This document shows, piece by piece, positions 51,406 to 59,466 of a stretch of 64,000 bases of DNA. The notes under the pieces were generated by a model. The model was not told the DNA's origin. It ran no database searches and was given only the letters and a program-made list of their open reading frames with translations. The DNA lies in assembly GCA_021797355.1 (NCBI GenBank), contig JAJZZX010000002.1:124001-188000 (forward strand). The letters run 5' to 3'. Both the position numbers and the translations under genes were made by a program. The first letter of the stretch is position 1. Each line of letters begins with the position of its first letter. The stretch is from Thermoplasmata archaeon (GTDB lineage: Archaea > Thermoplasmatota > Thermoplasmata > Thermoplasmatales > Thermoplasmataceae).

Positions 51406-52216
51406 CCGGAAACTGTGGTATGGCAAGCCAATGGCATCCGGATTCCTGGTTTATTCCGGTATTGAAGGCAATTTCAATGAAATATTTGATTCTCTGCGGC
51501 AGGGCATCGATCCTGTTGCGGCTCTGGTGAAGAGGACTTCACTCCCCGATCTTCGGGAGCTAATGCTTAAATACGCAAAATACAGGGTGAAGAGGGAATT
51601 CACCCAGGACCAGTACATAAGAAAGTTCTACTCGCTCGTTCCTGAGATAGACAAATCCCTGAATCTTATTCTGGAGAAGGTCATGAATTTTGGCCTCTTT
51701 ACAGAGAGGAACTACAACTCAGATGACCCCTGCAGATATCTTGAATCGCTTAAAGGCCTGGATCTTCCTGACGATATTGAAAGAATTGTGGAATCAATTT
51801 CGTCCAGCGCTTCAAGCCTCTGTTCCATGAGGAAGGACCTGACAGCCTTCCTGAACCAGCGCATAGTGAAGATAATGCCAAATACTAGCGCTGTTGCAGG
51901 TGCAGAACTTGCTGCGGAGCTTCTCTATCATGCCGGAAGCCTGCAGAACCTGGCTATGATGCCAGCCAGCAGTATCCAGGTACTTGGTGCGGAAAAGGCT
52001 CTTTTCAGGCATCTCGTCAGCGGATCGCCCCCTCCAAAGCATGGGGTGCTATTCCACTACAAGGGGATCTCATCACTTAAGCCCAGGATGAGAGGGAAAA
52101 TAGCCAGGATGCTTTCAGGAAAAATAGCCATTGCGGCAAGGGCCGATCTTGCCGGCACAAGGATTGACACAGAATCAATGGTCGCAGCACTGAGAATGGC
52201 AATGGGAAAGAAATAG
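51380..52216 (+). CDS. nop5: Nop5 (Nop56/58-like) box C/D sRNP core protein
   Basis: 278 residues from ATG 51380; a longer frame extends upstream but only inside truB. The Nop domain is clear: PNTSAVAGAELAAELLYHAGSL, MMPASSIQVLGAEKALFRHL and GSPPPKHGVLFHYKGISSLK. It scaffolds fibrillarin and L7Ae on box C/D guides, such as the one in the tRNA-Trp intron here. It lacks a basic KKE-type tail, and fibrillarin, usually next door, is not in this window. Confidence 0.93.
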   Translation: MAGEKKSADRKLWYGKPMASGFLVYSGIEGNFNEIFDSLRQGIDPVAALVKRTSLPDLRELMLKYAKYRVKREFTQDQYIRKFYSLVPEIDKSLNLILEKVMNFGLFTERNYNSDDPCRYLESLKGLDLPDDIERIVESISSSASSLCSMRKDLTAFLNQRIVKIMPNTSAVAGAELAAELLYHAGSLQNLAMMPASSIQVLGAEKALFRHLVSGSPPPKHGVLFHYKGISSLKPRMRGKIARMLSGKIAIAARADLAGTRIDTESMVAALRMAMGKK

Positions 52217-52224
52217 ACATGTTA

Positions 52225-53673
52225 TCATTCGGTGAAGCTTTCCAGTTCCTTCTGCCTCACCGTCTTTGCCTGTGACGGCACCTGGGTGGGATACATCCCT
52301 GTCAGGCATCCGAGGCAAAGTGAATTTTCGGGTTTGCCTATGCTCTCCACCAGTCCGGTGATGGAAACGTACCCTAGTGAATCTGCGCCTATCTCCTCTC
52401 TGATCTCCTCAATTGTCCTTCCAGTTGCCACAAACTGATCCTTAGTTTTCATGTCCACACCGAAGTAGCAGGGTGCAACTATTGGCGGGGAGCCAATCCT
52501 GACATGAACCTCTGCCGCTCCAGAGGAACGAAGAAGTGAAACAATGTGCTTCATGGTATTGCCCCTCACTATGCTGTCATCAACCAGGATGACCCGCTTC
52601 CCCTCGATCTCTGACTTTATAGTGTTAAGCTTGAGCGCAACCGCCTTCTTCCTGGCTTCCTGTGTGGGCATTATGAAGGTTCTGTCAGAAAATCTGTTCT
52701 TAATTAGCCCCTCACTGTACGGAATGCCGGACTCCTGGGAGTAGCCAAGGGCCTGAGCCCTTCCAGAGTCAGGAACGGGTATGACAACATCGGCTTCAAC
52801 AGGGTACTCCCTGGCAAGATGGTGGCCAAGGTTTATCCTGGACTTAAAAACCTCCACGTTGTCTATAACGCTGTCAGGCCTGGCAAAGTATACATATTCG
52901 AACATGCAGTGTGCAGTCCGGGGCGAGGGCTTCTGGAATAGTACCTGCGGACCGCTGTCTGTAATTTCAACAGCCTCGCCGGGCTTAATATCCCTTATCT
53001 TCCTCGCTCCAAGTATGTCAAGTGCGCAGGTTTCAGAAGCCACAATGTATCCTGCATCAGATTTTCCGAGCACAAGTGGCCTTATTCCAAGAGGATCCCG
53101 AATAGCAAAGAGCCGGTCGTTTATCATCAGTGTAACAGCATAGGACCCCTTCAACCGATCCATGGCCATCTTAATGCCACCAGCAACACCATAATTTGTT
53201 ATGTCCCTGGCAAGTTCCATGAGCAGAACCTCGGTATCAGAGGTTGTCAGGAAGGTAAGCCCCAGCTTCATCATCTCTTCCCTAAGCGGGTCTGCGTTTG
53301 TAATCTCACCATTATGCGATATTGCTATATGGCCAAGGCTGTTTGTTACAAGAAACGGGCCCGCATTTTCCATGGATTTGGTTCCTGCGGTGGAGTATCT
53401 TGTATGGCCTATGCCTACGTTGCCTGTGAGATATGAATCGGTGTAGCGGTCATTGAAAACTTCCGCCACCAATCCCATTCCCTTCCTCACATTGATTGTT
53501 GAGTTGGAGAAAGTGGCTATGCCAGCGCTTTCCTGCCCCCTGTGCTGGAGAGTCTTCAGGGCGGTAAGCAAAATTCCAAAGCCTGGATCATTTCCGCGGT
53601 AACCAACCACGGCACAGTGATCACTTGGCTTTAGCCCATCTATATGATCTGAGTCTTGGGGCTGGGAATCCAC
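52225..53673 (-). CDS. purF: amidophosphoribosyltransferase
   Basis: First step of purine synthesis: PRPP + glutamine to phosphoribosylamine. N-terminal nucleophile glutaminase domain starting at Cys in DHCAVVGYRG, with QHRGQESAGIATF, GHTRYSTAG and SHNGEITN. PRPP loop ILVDDSIVRGNTM. I choose GTG 53673 because GAGGTG lies eight bases before it; this leaves a 19-residue propeptide ahead of the catalytic Cys20. Open frame continues to 53718. The 5-prime end overlaps eL37 by 53 bases in another frame. Convergent with nop5. Confidence 0.93.
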   Translation of the reverse strand: MDSQPQDSDHIDGLKPSDHCAVVGYRGNDPGFGILLTALKTLQHRGQESAGIATFSNSTINVRKGMGLVAEVFNDRYTDSYLTGNVGIGHTRYSTAGTKSMENAGPFLVTNSLGHIAISHNGEITNADPLREEMMKLGLTFLTTSDTEVLLMELARDITNYGVAGGIKMAMDRLKGSYAVTLMINDRLFAIRDPLGIRPLVLGKSDAGYIVASETCALDILGARKIRDIKPGEAVEITDSGPQVLFQKPSPRTAHCMFEYVYFARPDSVIDNVEVFKSRINLGHHLAREYPVEADVVIPVPDSGRAQALGYSQESGIPYSEGLIKNRFSDRTFIMPTQEARKKAVALKLNTIKSEIEGKRVILVDDSIVRGNTMKHIVSLLRSSGAAEVHVRIGSPPIVAPCYFGVDMKTKDQFVATGRTIEEIREEIGADSLGYVSITGLVESIGKPENSLCLGCLTGMYPTQVPSQAKTVRQKELESFTE

Positions 53674-53785
53674 AGTGAGAGCACCTCTTTTGCCTGATGT
53701 GGTACGTGTGGTGACCACACCTGCGGCAGGTTATATGAACTTTCTTATTGTTCATTTTTCCCATTACGGCTGTTCCATTGCTCAT
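53621..53785 (-). CDS. rpl37e: 50S ribosomal protein eL37, zinc ribbon, 54 residues
   Basis: Short frame beginning at ATG 53785, overlapping the Sm-like gene stop by ATGA. The product has CRRCGHHTYHIRQKRCSHCGFP, the two CxxC pairs of eL37, then RLRSYRWAKAK. The Lsm-L37e-purF order is typical of archaea. The gene overlaps the beginning of purF. Too short for many gene callers. Confidence 0.95.
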   Translation of the reverse strand: MSNGTAVMGKMNNKKVHITCRRCGHHTYHIRQKRCSHCGFPAPRLRSYRWAKAK

Positions 53786-54036
53786 TGATTATCACCCTTT
53801 GAAGGAGAGACAAATATAACGTTGTCTCCACGAACCAGAATCCTGTCATACACTCCTTTGGTTTCCCCGCCTATTGTCTCCCCGGCATTCTTTATCACCA
53901 GGTTCATATAGACGTCGTAGCCCTCCAGAATGCCAGAGTACCCTCTGTTTCCCTTTACGTCTACAAGGACATTCCTGTCTATGGAATTTCTGAGGACATC
54001 CATTGGCTTTACTGCACTGGTCTGCGGCTTTGGCAT
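53782..54036 (-). CDS. Sm-like archaeal protein (Lsm)
   Basis: 84 residues forming an Sm fold: DVLRNSIDRNVLVDVKGNRGYSGILEGYDVYMNLVIKNA (Sm1) and RILVRGDNVIFVSP (Sm2, RGDN loop). Forms heptameric rings that bind U-rich RNA. First gene of a Lsm-eL37-purF transcript. Confidence 0.95.
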   Translation of the reverse strand: MPKPQTSAVKPMDVLRNSIDRNVLVDVKGNRGYSGILEGYDVYMNLVIKNAGETIGGETKGVYDRILVRGDNVIFVSPSKGDNQ

Positions 54037-54181
54037 GTTTATTCTGCGCTGAATTGGTAGTTCATATATAATGTTATTGAACTACGCTGGAAATTGCGGC
54101 TACTGCGCAATTGTGGCAGGCTGGGTAGTTTACCATGGAAATTCACATGAATGCAGTCTGCCATGGCAAAAGCAATCCGGC

Positions 54182-54193
54182 ATTAATATTTTT
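54182..54193 (+). promoter_or_regulatory. TATA box of the Gfo/Idh gene
   Basis: ATTAATATTTTT is centred about 29 bases before ATG 54216 and so excludes the longer open frame starting at 54135. Confidence 0.5.
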
Positions 54194-54215
54194 AACGAAT
54201 AGCGGTTTTCTGTTC

Positions 54216-55199
54216 ATGCGCTTTGGAATTATTGGCTTAGGAAATCATGCGATAAACAGAGTTATGCCTGCAATCGTGACATCCGGCAACCAGATTGCGG
54301 CAGTCTACAGCAGAAATCTGGAAAAGGCACGCAAGGAAAGCATCCCATACGGTTCAGAGCCATTTGATGACCTAGATGCGTTCTTTGAGAAAGGTGATTT
54401 TGAGAGCGTTTACATTGCTTCCCCTAATTTTCTTCATTATTCACAGGCAATGAAATCCCTGGAAAGCGGAAAAAACGTTCTGCTTGAGAAGCAGATGACT
54501 CTAAGGAACGAGGATGCGGCGGATCTTGTGTCTACTGCCGAAAGGAGAGGTCTTGCGCTTGCAGTAGGCTTCCATATGCGCTTCCACCCAGCGGTCGCTG
54601 AAGTTAGGAAGATGGTCAGGTCGCAGGAGTTGGGCAAAATAACATACATCAGGGGTGTGTGGGCTGGTCTCTCCCAACCCTCATCTGGAAATCCGGAAAG
54701 GCAGTGGTGGAGCGAGGAGGACAAGGTTGGCGGAGGCTCCGTTATGGGAACAGGAGTGCATGTTATTGACACCATTAACCATATACTGGATTCCAGGCCG
54801 GAGAGAGTTTCTGCCTTGAGGTTTCCCCATGGGAGAGTAATTGACACAACCGAGTGTATCACCATGGAATATCCTGGAACAGTAGCAATAGCCTTATCTT
54901 CCAGGTCGCTCGGAAGTCCCCGCAACGATCTTGAAATATCTGGAAGCAGGGGCACTATCATTGTCCATGACATGTTCTCAACCTCGGTAAAGGCAAGAAT
55001 GGAATTGCCGGATGGTTCTGTCAAGGGCTTTGACACTGGCAACATGTATGCAGAAGAAGTAAGGGCATTTGTGGATCTTGCAGATGGCAAGGAAAGCATA
55101 ATTGCAACCGGGAGGGATGGGGAAGCAGTTGTAAGGATTGTTAACGCTGCCTTTCTCTCGGACGTGGAAGAGCGTTCATACAGGCTCGATCTTCACTGA
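54216..55199 (+). CDS. Gfo/Idh/MocA-family NAD(P)-dependent oxidoreductase
   Basis: 327 residues from ATG 54216. N-terminal Rossmann fold FGIIGLGNHAINRVMPAI, then SPNFLHYSQAMKSLESGKNVLLEKQM, where the usual EKP lysine is kept but proline is Gln. C-terminal alpha/beta domain with GGGSVMGTGVHVIDTINHIL containing the catalytic His region. Oxidises a sugar or sugar-like alcohol; substrate not predictable. Monocistronic. Confidence 0.88.
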   Translation: MRFGIIGLGNHAINRVMPAIVTSGNQIAAVYSRNLEKARKESIPYGSEPFDDLDAFFEKGDFESVYIASPNFLHYSQAMKSLESGKNVLLEKQMTLRNEDAADLVSTAERRGLALAVGFHMRFHPAVAEVRKMVRSQELGKITYIRGVWAGLSQPSSGNPERQWWSEEDKVGGGSVMGTGVHVIDTINHILDSRPERVSALRFPHGRVIDTTECITMEYPGTVAIALSSRSLGSPRNDLEISGSRGTIIVHDMFSTSVKARMELPDGSVKGFDTGNMYAEEVRAFVDLADGKESIIATGRDGEAVVRIVNAAFLSDVEERSYRLDLH

Positions 55200-55247
55200 T
55201 TTACCCCTGGCATCAGGCCTCATGGGTGGCCTGATGCAATGGCAGCC

Positions 55248-55724
55248 TCAGTTCGTTAAAGCTGCGGCCCTGTATGCAAGGGCAAGCCTCAAAAAGGGAA
55301 GGCCAGCAAATCTTTGCTTTGTAAAGCCGGAAGCAAACCTCTCTACCCCTGCCATTCGGATGTACCAGAACATGCAGAGGCGGACATATGAAACTGCTTC
55401 CGTAAGGAGGGGCACTGCCTGCCCTCCCGCTTTTGAAAGAAGATCAAAGGAGCTTTTCTCCTCTTCTGGACCCATGCACAGATCGATGAGAAACTGATGC
55501 CTGGGAGCGTTTTTCTTTTCGATGATAGAAGTGTTCAGTTCGTGGATATAGTCAATCATGGCGCCATAATTTCTCTGGAAGCCCGGATCTGCCAGCTTCA
55601 GCTGGGCAAGCTTTGACATCAGCAAGCCCGAATTTATGAAATACAGTTCCACATCGGAATCATAGTTTTCCACCGTGCCGGAAATTGCGCATTCAAAAGT
55701 TGGGAAAGCTTCATTTTCTTCCAT
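55248..55724 (-). CDS. hypothetical protein
   Basis: 158 residues, mixed helical, with no membrane span or recognisable motif (FPTFECAISGTVENYDSDVELYFINSG at the N-terminus, HQFLIDLCMGPEEEKSSFDLL in the middle). A CCTTATTAACAG box lies about 25-30 bases upstream of the ATG on the minus strand, supporting expression. Not recognised. Confidence 0.5.
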   Translation of the reverse strand: MEENEAFPTFECAISGTVENYDSDVELYFINSGLLMSKLAQLKLADPGFQRNYGAMIDYIHELNTSIIEKKNAPRHQFLIDLCMGPEEEKSSFDLLSKAGGQAVPLLTEAVSYVRLCMFWYIRMAGVERFASGFTKQRFAGLPFLRLALAYRAAALTN

Positions 55725-55813
55725 GGATTGCCATAACCCAGCTGTTAATAAGGCATTTGTCCTTATGGCACATGCAATAATAATATCCCCGAAAATCCTC
55801 CACCAGAGCAGAA

Positions 55814-56710
55814 ATGAAAATTATCAGGCTGATAAAGTACCCTGGATCAAAAATGTCACTGCTTCCCGACATAAATTCCGTGTTCAGAAAGTCACGATCC
55901 AGGATACTGGTTGACGTATTTGGCGGTTCGGGGCTTGTTTCGCTTAACCTCGGCGCAGAGTACGTGATTTATAACGATCTGGACGGCGAACTTGTAAACC
56001 TGTTCAGGATAATAAAGAACCGCCCGGAAGACATGTACACCATGATACTGAATACGCTTCCATTGAGTTTCAGGGAAGATCTTCCTGCTACCATAAACGG
56101 GCACCATCCCCGCTATCATGAGCAACGTGAAGGGCTGGCATCCGGAAATAAGTCGTGGAAGAATGAAAGGATAAGAAAACTGCATTACGTAATGAAGTCC
56201 TCAGCAGGCAATGCGGTACAGATTGACCGCGCACTGGCGAATGCGTACCGGACCCTATACCGGTCAATCATCAGCTTCGGGGGGGTTGGCGAAACATATG
56301 CTACTGGAAAGGAGAAAGCAGCATTCAGCTATTTCCTGAAAATGGCCCAGTCGTTTGGCGAGATCGCCGACAGGGTAGGACGTTGGAAAATAGAGCGCAT
56401 GGATTTCAGGGAGCTCATCTCCAGGTACGATTCTCCAGATGCATTCCTTTACCTAGATCCTCCATACCCGGGTAAGGACTGGTACAGGTACAATTTCAAT
56501 CTTGATGATTACAGGATGCTCGCTGCAAGCCTTAGGTCCCTGAAAGGTTCATACCTGCTTACTCTGAGCGGAGCTGACAGCTATATATCTGAAATGTTTG
56601 GGAAACCATCCTTCGTTAGAGAGTACCGGAACCAGAATGGAAGCAAGGAAAATGGAGAAACCGCTGTCAGGAGTTTCTATATTTTCACCAATGTGCAAAC
56701 GGTGCAATAG
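55814..56710 (+). CDS. D12-class (Dam-like) adenine-N6 DNA methyltransferase
   Basis: 298 residues. Alpha-class layout: N-terminal IKYPGSKMSLLPDI, SAM motif VDVFGGSGLVSLNL (about 33-46), a target-recognition stretch in the middle, and the catalytic LDPPYPG motif near residue 215. No restriction endonuclease, specificity or repair gene is adjacent, so this is a solitary methyltransferase. Target sequence unknown; GATC or similar is typical for the class but cannot be assumed. Confidence 0.9.
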   Translation: MKIIRLIKYPGSKMSLLPDINSVFRKSRSRILVDVFGGSGLVSLNLGAEYVIYNDLDGELVNLFRIIKNRPEDMYTMILNTLPLSFREDLPATINGHHPRYHEQREGLASGNKSWKNERIRKLHYVMKSSAGNAVQIDRALANAYRTLYRSIISFGGVGETYATGKEKAAFSYFLKMAQSFGEIADRVGRWKIERMDFRELISRYDSPDAFLYLDPPYPGKDWYRYNFNLDDYRMLAASLRSLKGSYLLTLSGADSYISEMFGKPSFVREYRNQNGSKENGETAVRSFYIFTNVQTVQ

Positions 56711-56788
56711 AGTGGGCCGCTACGGGCAGGACAGGGGAATCAAGAACAGAACTTCTTCCAAGTTTCATCTGCTGAATGGGGCCATAGC

Positions 56789-57283
56789 CTAGCCCTTCTT
56801 ACCGATCATGAATGAAAGTGCAAGGAATATGAGATCACCAACCACAATGGCGATGCCCACAACTATGAGCGTGCTAAGGACATTGGCCAGTCCGGGGGCT
56901 GTCTGTATGCTGTAAAGTATGTAAGGCTGGCTGTTGCCGAAATAAACCAGATAATACGAGCCGGAGGGGACGTCCCTGTAAATGGATTCAGTGTTGTTGG
57001 TCAAGTTAAGCGTGGTTGAGGGAAGTAGACTCATTCCATAGGCATTGCTGGCATTAACGCTGCCCAGGTTGGATGCACTGACAAGGTATGCTCCGGCACC
57101 AAGAACGGAAAGAACGTATGTTGTGTTCATCTGTAGGGGGGAGGAAACATACTCCCCATTTCCATTGTAGTGGAAATATTCGCTACCCTTTGTGAGGGAC
57201 GAAGCCTCGTGTGTTCCATACACAATCATGAAAAGGCCGCCTATGAGAAGAACGGCAAACAGCACTGCAACAGCTTTGTTCAT
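56789..57283 (-). CDS. membrane-anchored extracytoplasmic protein, unknown
   Basis: 164 residues: an N-terminal span (AVLFAVLLIGGLFMIVYG), a central extracytoplasmic region rich in Ser/Asn/Tyr with several N-x-S/T sequons, and a C-terminal span (LIVVGIAIVVGDLIFLALSFMIG). Hairpin topology with both ends inside. Family not recognised; looks lineage-specific. Confidence 0.6.
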   Translation of the reverse strand: MNKAVAVLFAVLLIGGLFMIVYGTHEASSLTKGSEYFHYNGNGEYVSSPLQMNTTYVLSVLGAGAYLVSASNLGSVNASNAYGMSLLPSTTLNLTNNTESIYRDVPSGSYYLVYFGNSQPYILYSIQTAPGLANVLSTLIVVGIAIVVGDLIFLALSFMIGKKG

Positions 57284-57336
57284 GCTCCACCTCCAGAATC
57301 CTGCCCATCCTTCACGGGATCATCTGCCAGCGGGTG

Positions 57337-57765
57337 CTATTTCCTGGCACTCCTGAGGACAGCGAGCTGGAAATCGTATATCTTCCGCAGTTCGGTACCG
57401 GGCATGATACTCACCGAATCTCCCCTGAAATCCATTTCCACCTCTTTCTTTGGGTGAAGACCACTTACAGTGAAGGCAAGTGTTTCCGCCTTTCTAACAA
57501 GGTCATCGTCTGGGATTTCCTCAAACATGCCTAGTTTTCCATCGGGGAGCTTGACTTCTGCAAATCCAAAGGAAACCTCGTAGGTTACGCTCCCGGATTT
57601 GTACACTACGCTGTCATTATCTGTCGCTGATATGTCTCTGACAAGGATCAGAACAATCTGTGGTGAAAGGACCTTCGCCTCGTTAACTTCCCTTAGTTCT
57701 ACCACCTGGGTTAGTTCCCTTTTGGCCACAGTTTCCGCTTCTGAGATCTCCCTCTCTATATCCAT
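57337..57765 (-). CDS. conserved-looking hypothetical protein
   Basis: About 142 residues from ATG 57765 (a six-codon longer start exists at 57783). Begins with a charged helix (DIEREISEAETVAKRELTQVVELREVNEA), followed by beta-rich sequence (VTYEVSFGFAEVKLPDGKLGMF, EMDFRGDSVSIMPGTELRKIYDF). A TCTTTATCTGG box lies about 25-35 bases upstream. No known domain. Divergent from tpiA. Confidence 0.55.
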   Translation of the reverse strand: MDIEREISEAETVAKRELTQVVELREVNEAKVLSPQIVLILVRDISATDNDSVVYKSGSVTYEVSFGFAEVKLPDGKLGMFEEIPDDDLVRKAETLAFTVSGLHPKKEVEMDFRGDSVSIMPGTELRKIYDFQLAVLRSARK

Positions 57766-57862
57766 CCAAGCCACATAGAACAACCAGATAAAGACTTAAC
57801 TAATCGGTTTGCAGAGCCTAATCCCTATTGATCTTTAAGTATATGGTTGTTGATTCCTGGCA

Positions 57863-58531
57863 ATGGACCATCAAAATTCTACTGTGATTGTGAACCTTAA
57901 GCATTACAGGCAATCTTCTTCGGCATCAGCAGAACGTTTCCTTGAAAAATTCATCGGATCTCAGGGCATGTCAGAGGCAAGAATCATCTTCGCCCTGAAT
58001 CCTATAGACATCAGGCTGGCATCATCATTTCCCGAGATGGAATTCTTCAGCCAGCATGTTGACCCTGTAGAGTACGGCGCCCACACGGGGCAATTCTCTC
58101 CTCAGTCGCTCCTGGACCTCGGCATCACGGGGTCCCTGCTAAACCATTCTGAGAGGCGCATCAGCCATGAAACGGTGGAGAGGACAGTATCGATGGCCAA
58201 GAGATCTGGCCTTGAGATAGCTTTGTGCTGCGAATCTGTAGAGGAAGCACAGTCTTTTGCGCCTTTGAAGCCTGCCTTCATAGCGTACGAGCCTCCGGAA
58301 CTCATAGGGGGAAACGTCTCTGTAACAACAGCAAAGCCATCCGTGATTTCTGACGTGGTAAGGGTGTGCAGTGAATATGGCGTGCCGGTATTGGTGGGGG
58401 CGGGAGTAAAGACGGGAAGCGACTACAGGACAAGCCTCAGGCTTGGAGCATCAGGCATACTGGTGGCATCTGGAATAGTCCTTGCCGAGAATCCGGCAAA
58501 GTCGTTAAGTTCATTAATTGAGAATCAATGA
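57863..58531 (+). CDS. tpiA: triosephosphate isomerase, archaeal type
   Basis: 222 residues, the short archaeal form that is tetrameric in characterised members. Catalytic residues are in place: Lys13 in VNLKHY, His95 in LLNHSERR, Glu143 in AYEPPELIGG, with phosphate-binding GAGVKTGSD and GASGILVASGIV. Interconverts DHAP and glyceraldehyde-3-phosphate. Twelve bases before a membrane protein gene on the same strand. Confidence 0.95.
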   Translation: MDHQNSTVIVNLKHYRQSSSASAERFLEKFIGSQGMSEARIIFALNPIDIRLASSFPEMEFFSQHVDPVEYGAHTGQFSPQSLLDLGITGSLLNHSERRISHETVERTVSMAKRSGLEIALCCESVEEAQSFAPLKPAFIAYEPPELIGGNVSVTTAKPSVISDVVRVCSEYGVPVLVGAGVKTGSDYRTSLRLGASGILVASGIVLAENPAKSLSSLIENQ

Positions 58532-58543
58532 GGCAGGGTATTC

Positions 58544-59221
58544 ATGGCCAAGCCTAAGGAGAGCGCTCCGTTATTTGAAGAACCGGAATTCGATGAGATC
58601 GATTATATAAGATCGGAAAGGAACAGGGCGGCGGTAATACTAGTCATATTTGCCATTGGTGCCCTATCAGGTTTTCTTGCGGGCTACCTGCAGCTAATAG
58701 GCTACACATATCTTTCGGTGCTACTCTTCTTTGTCATCGCAATCTTTCTCTCAAAGATATTAACTTCAATGGGATTCAAGCTTTCAAAGAGGGCATCGCA
58801 CAGGGCCATCAATTACCTGCTCTTCTTTGCAGTTTTCCTGCTGTTCTGGATAATATTCCTGAATCCTCCAGTTCACACAGTCTCGTCACCACAGCTGCAG
58901 TCGGTTGAAGTTATGTACGATGGCCACTACACACAGATTTCAGACAGCGGAAGCAACATATTCCTGATCAATGCAAGCGTATCCTCATCCTCTTACCTTG
59001 TACACATGAGCTACAGGTACAATTTCACCGTGACAGGAGTGCAGTATTATTACGGAACGCAAACTGAAGCATCTGTTGCAAATTTCCATCAGGTTGGCAA
59101 CAGCCTGTATTTCAATCAGACAGTTGTGGAGGCTAACGGGGAGTATTATTTCATTATAGACTGGACATCACCCAGCGTGGCTGTTCATACCCCAGTCGAG
59201 TTCATAATACGGCCGCCATAG
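58544..59221 (+). CDS. three-span membrane protein with extracytoplasmic domain, unknown
   Basis: 225 residues. Acidic N-terminal 30 residues, three spans (AAVILVIFAIGALSGFLAGYL; TYLSVLLFFVIAIFLSKIL; AINYLLFFAVFLLFWIIFL), then about 110 extracytoplasmic residues rich in Ser/Tyr/Asn with beta-strand character (SVEVMYDGHYTQISDSGSN). Lies 12 bases after tpiA, likely co-transcribed. No family recognised. Confidence 0.6.
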   Translation: MAKPKESAPLFEEPEFDEIDYIRSERNRAAVILVIFAIGALSGFLAGYLQLIGYTYLSVLLFFVIAIFLSKILTSMGFKLSKRASHRAINYLLFFAVFLLFWIIFLNPPVHTVSSPQLQSVEVMYDGHYTQISDSGSNIFLINASVSSSSYLVHMSYRYNFTVTGVQYYYGTQTEASVANFHQVGNSLYFNQTVVEANGEYYFIIDWTSPSVAVHTPVEFIIRPP

Positions 59222-59272
59222 TGTTCTCGCACTTAGAAAAAAAATTAAACCCCATACTCATCTCCCAGGGAA

Positions 59273-59347
59273 GCAGGTGTAGTGTAGTCTGGTCTAGCAC
59301 GAGAGCCTTCCAAGCTTTCGACCCGGGTCCAAATCCCGGCACCTGCA
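59273..59347 (+). tRNA. tRNA-Gly (TCC)
   Basis: Acceptor GCAGGTG/CACCTGC with discriminator A, D-stem GTGT/GCAC, anticodon stem AGAGC/GCTTT with loop CTTCCAA (anticodon TCC), T-stem CCGGG/CCCGG. The T-loop reads TCCAAAT, with C where U55 is normally found. No intron, no encoded CCA. Confidence 0.93.
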
Positions 59348-59466
59348 TAACACATGCTTTTATGAGGCTCAAAGGAATATTTTAGTAACGGTAGCAGGGT
59401 TTGCACCAACACACTCCGTAACTGAAGAGAGCAAACTTTTTCCAGAAGGCAGACTCTCTGCAATTC

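Noticed and set aside
55814-56710. Complete restriction-modification system
   Set aside because: Neither neighbour looks like an endonuclease; only the methyltransferase can be supported.
59245-59463. 72-residue minus-strand frame over tRNA-Gly
   Set aside because: Pure antisense of the tRNA (AGAGIWTRVESLEG pattern); no promoter or family.
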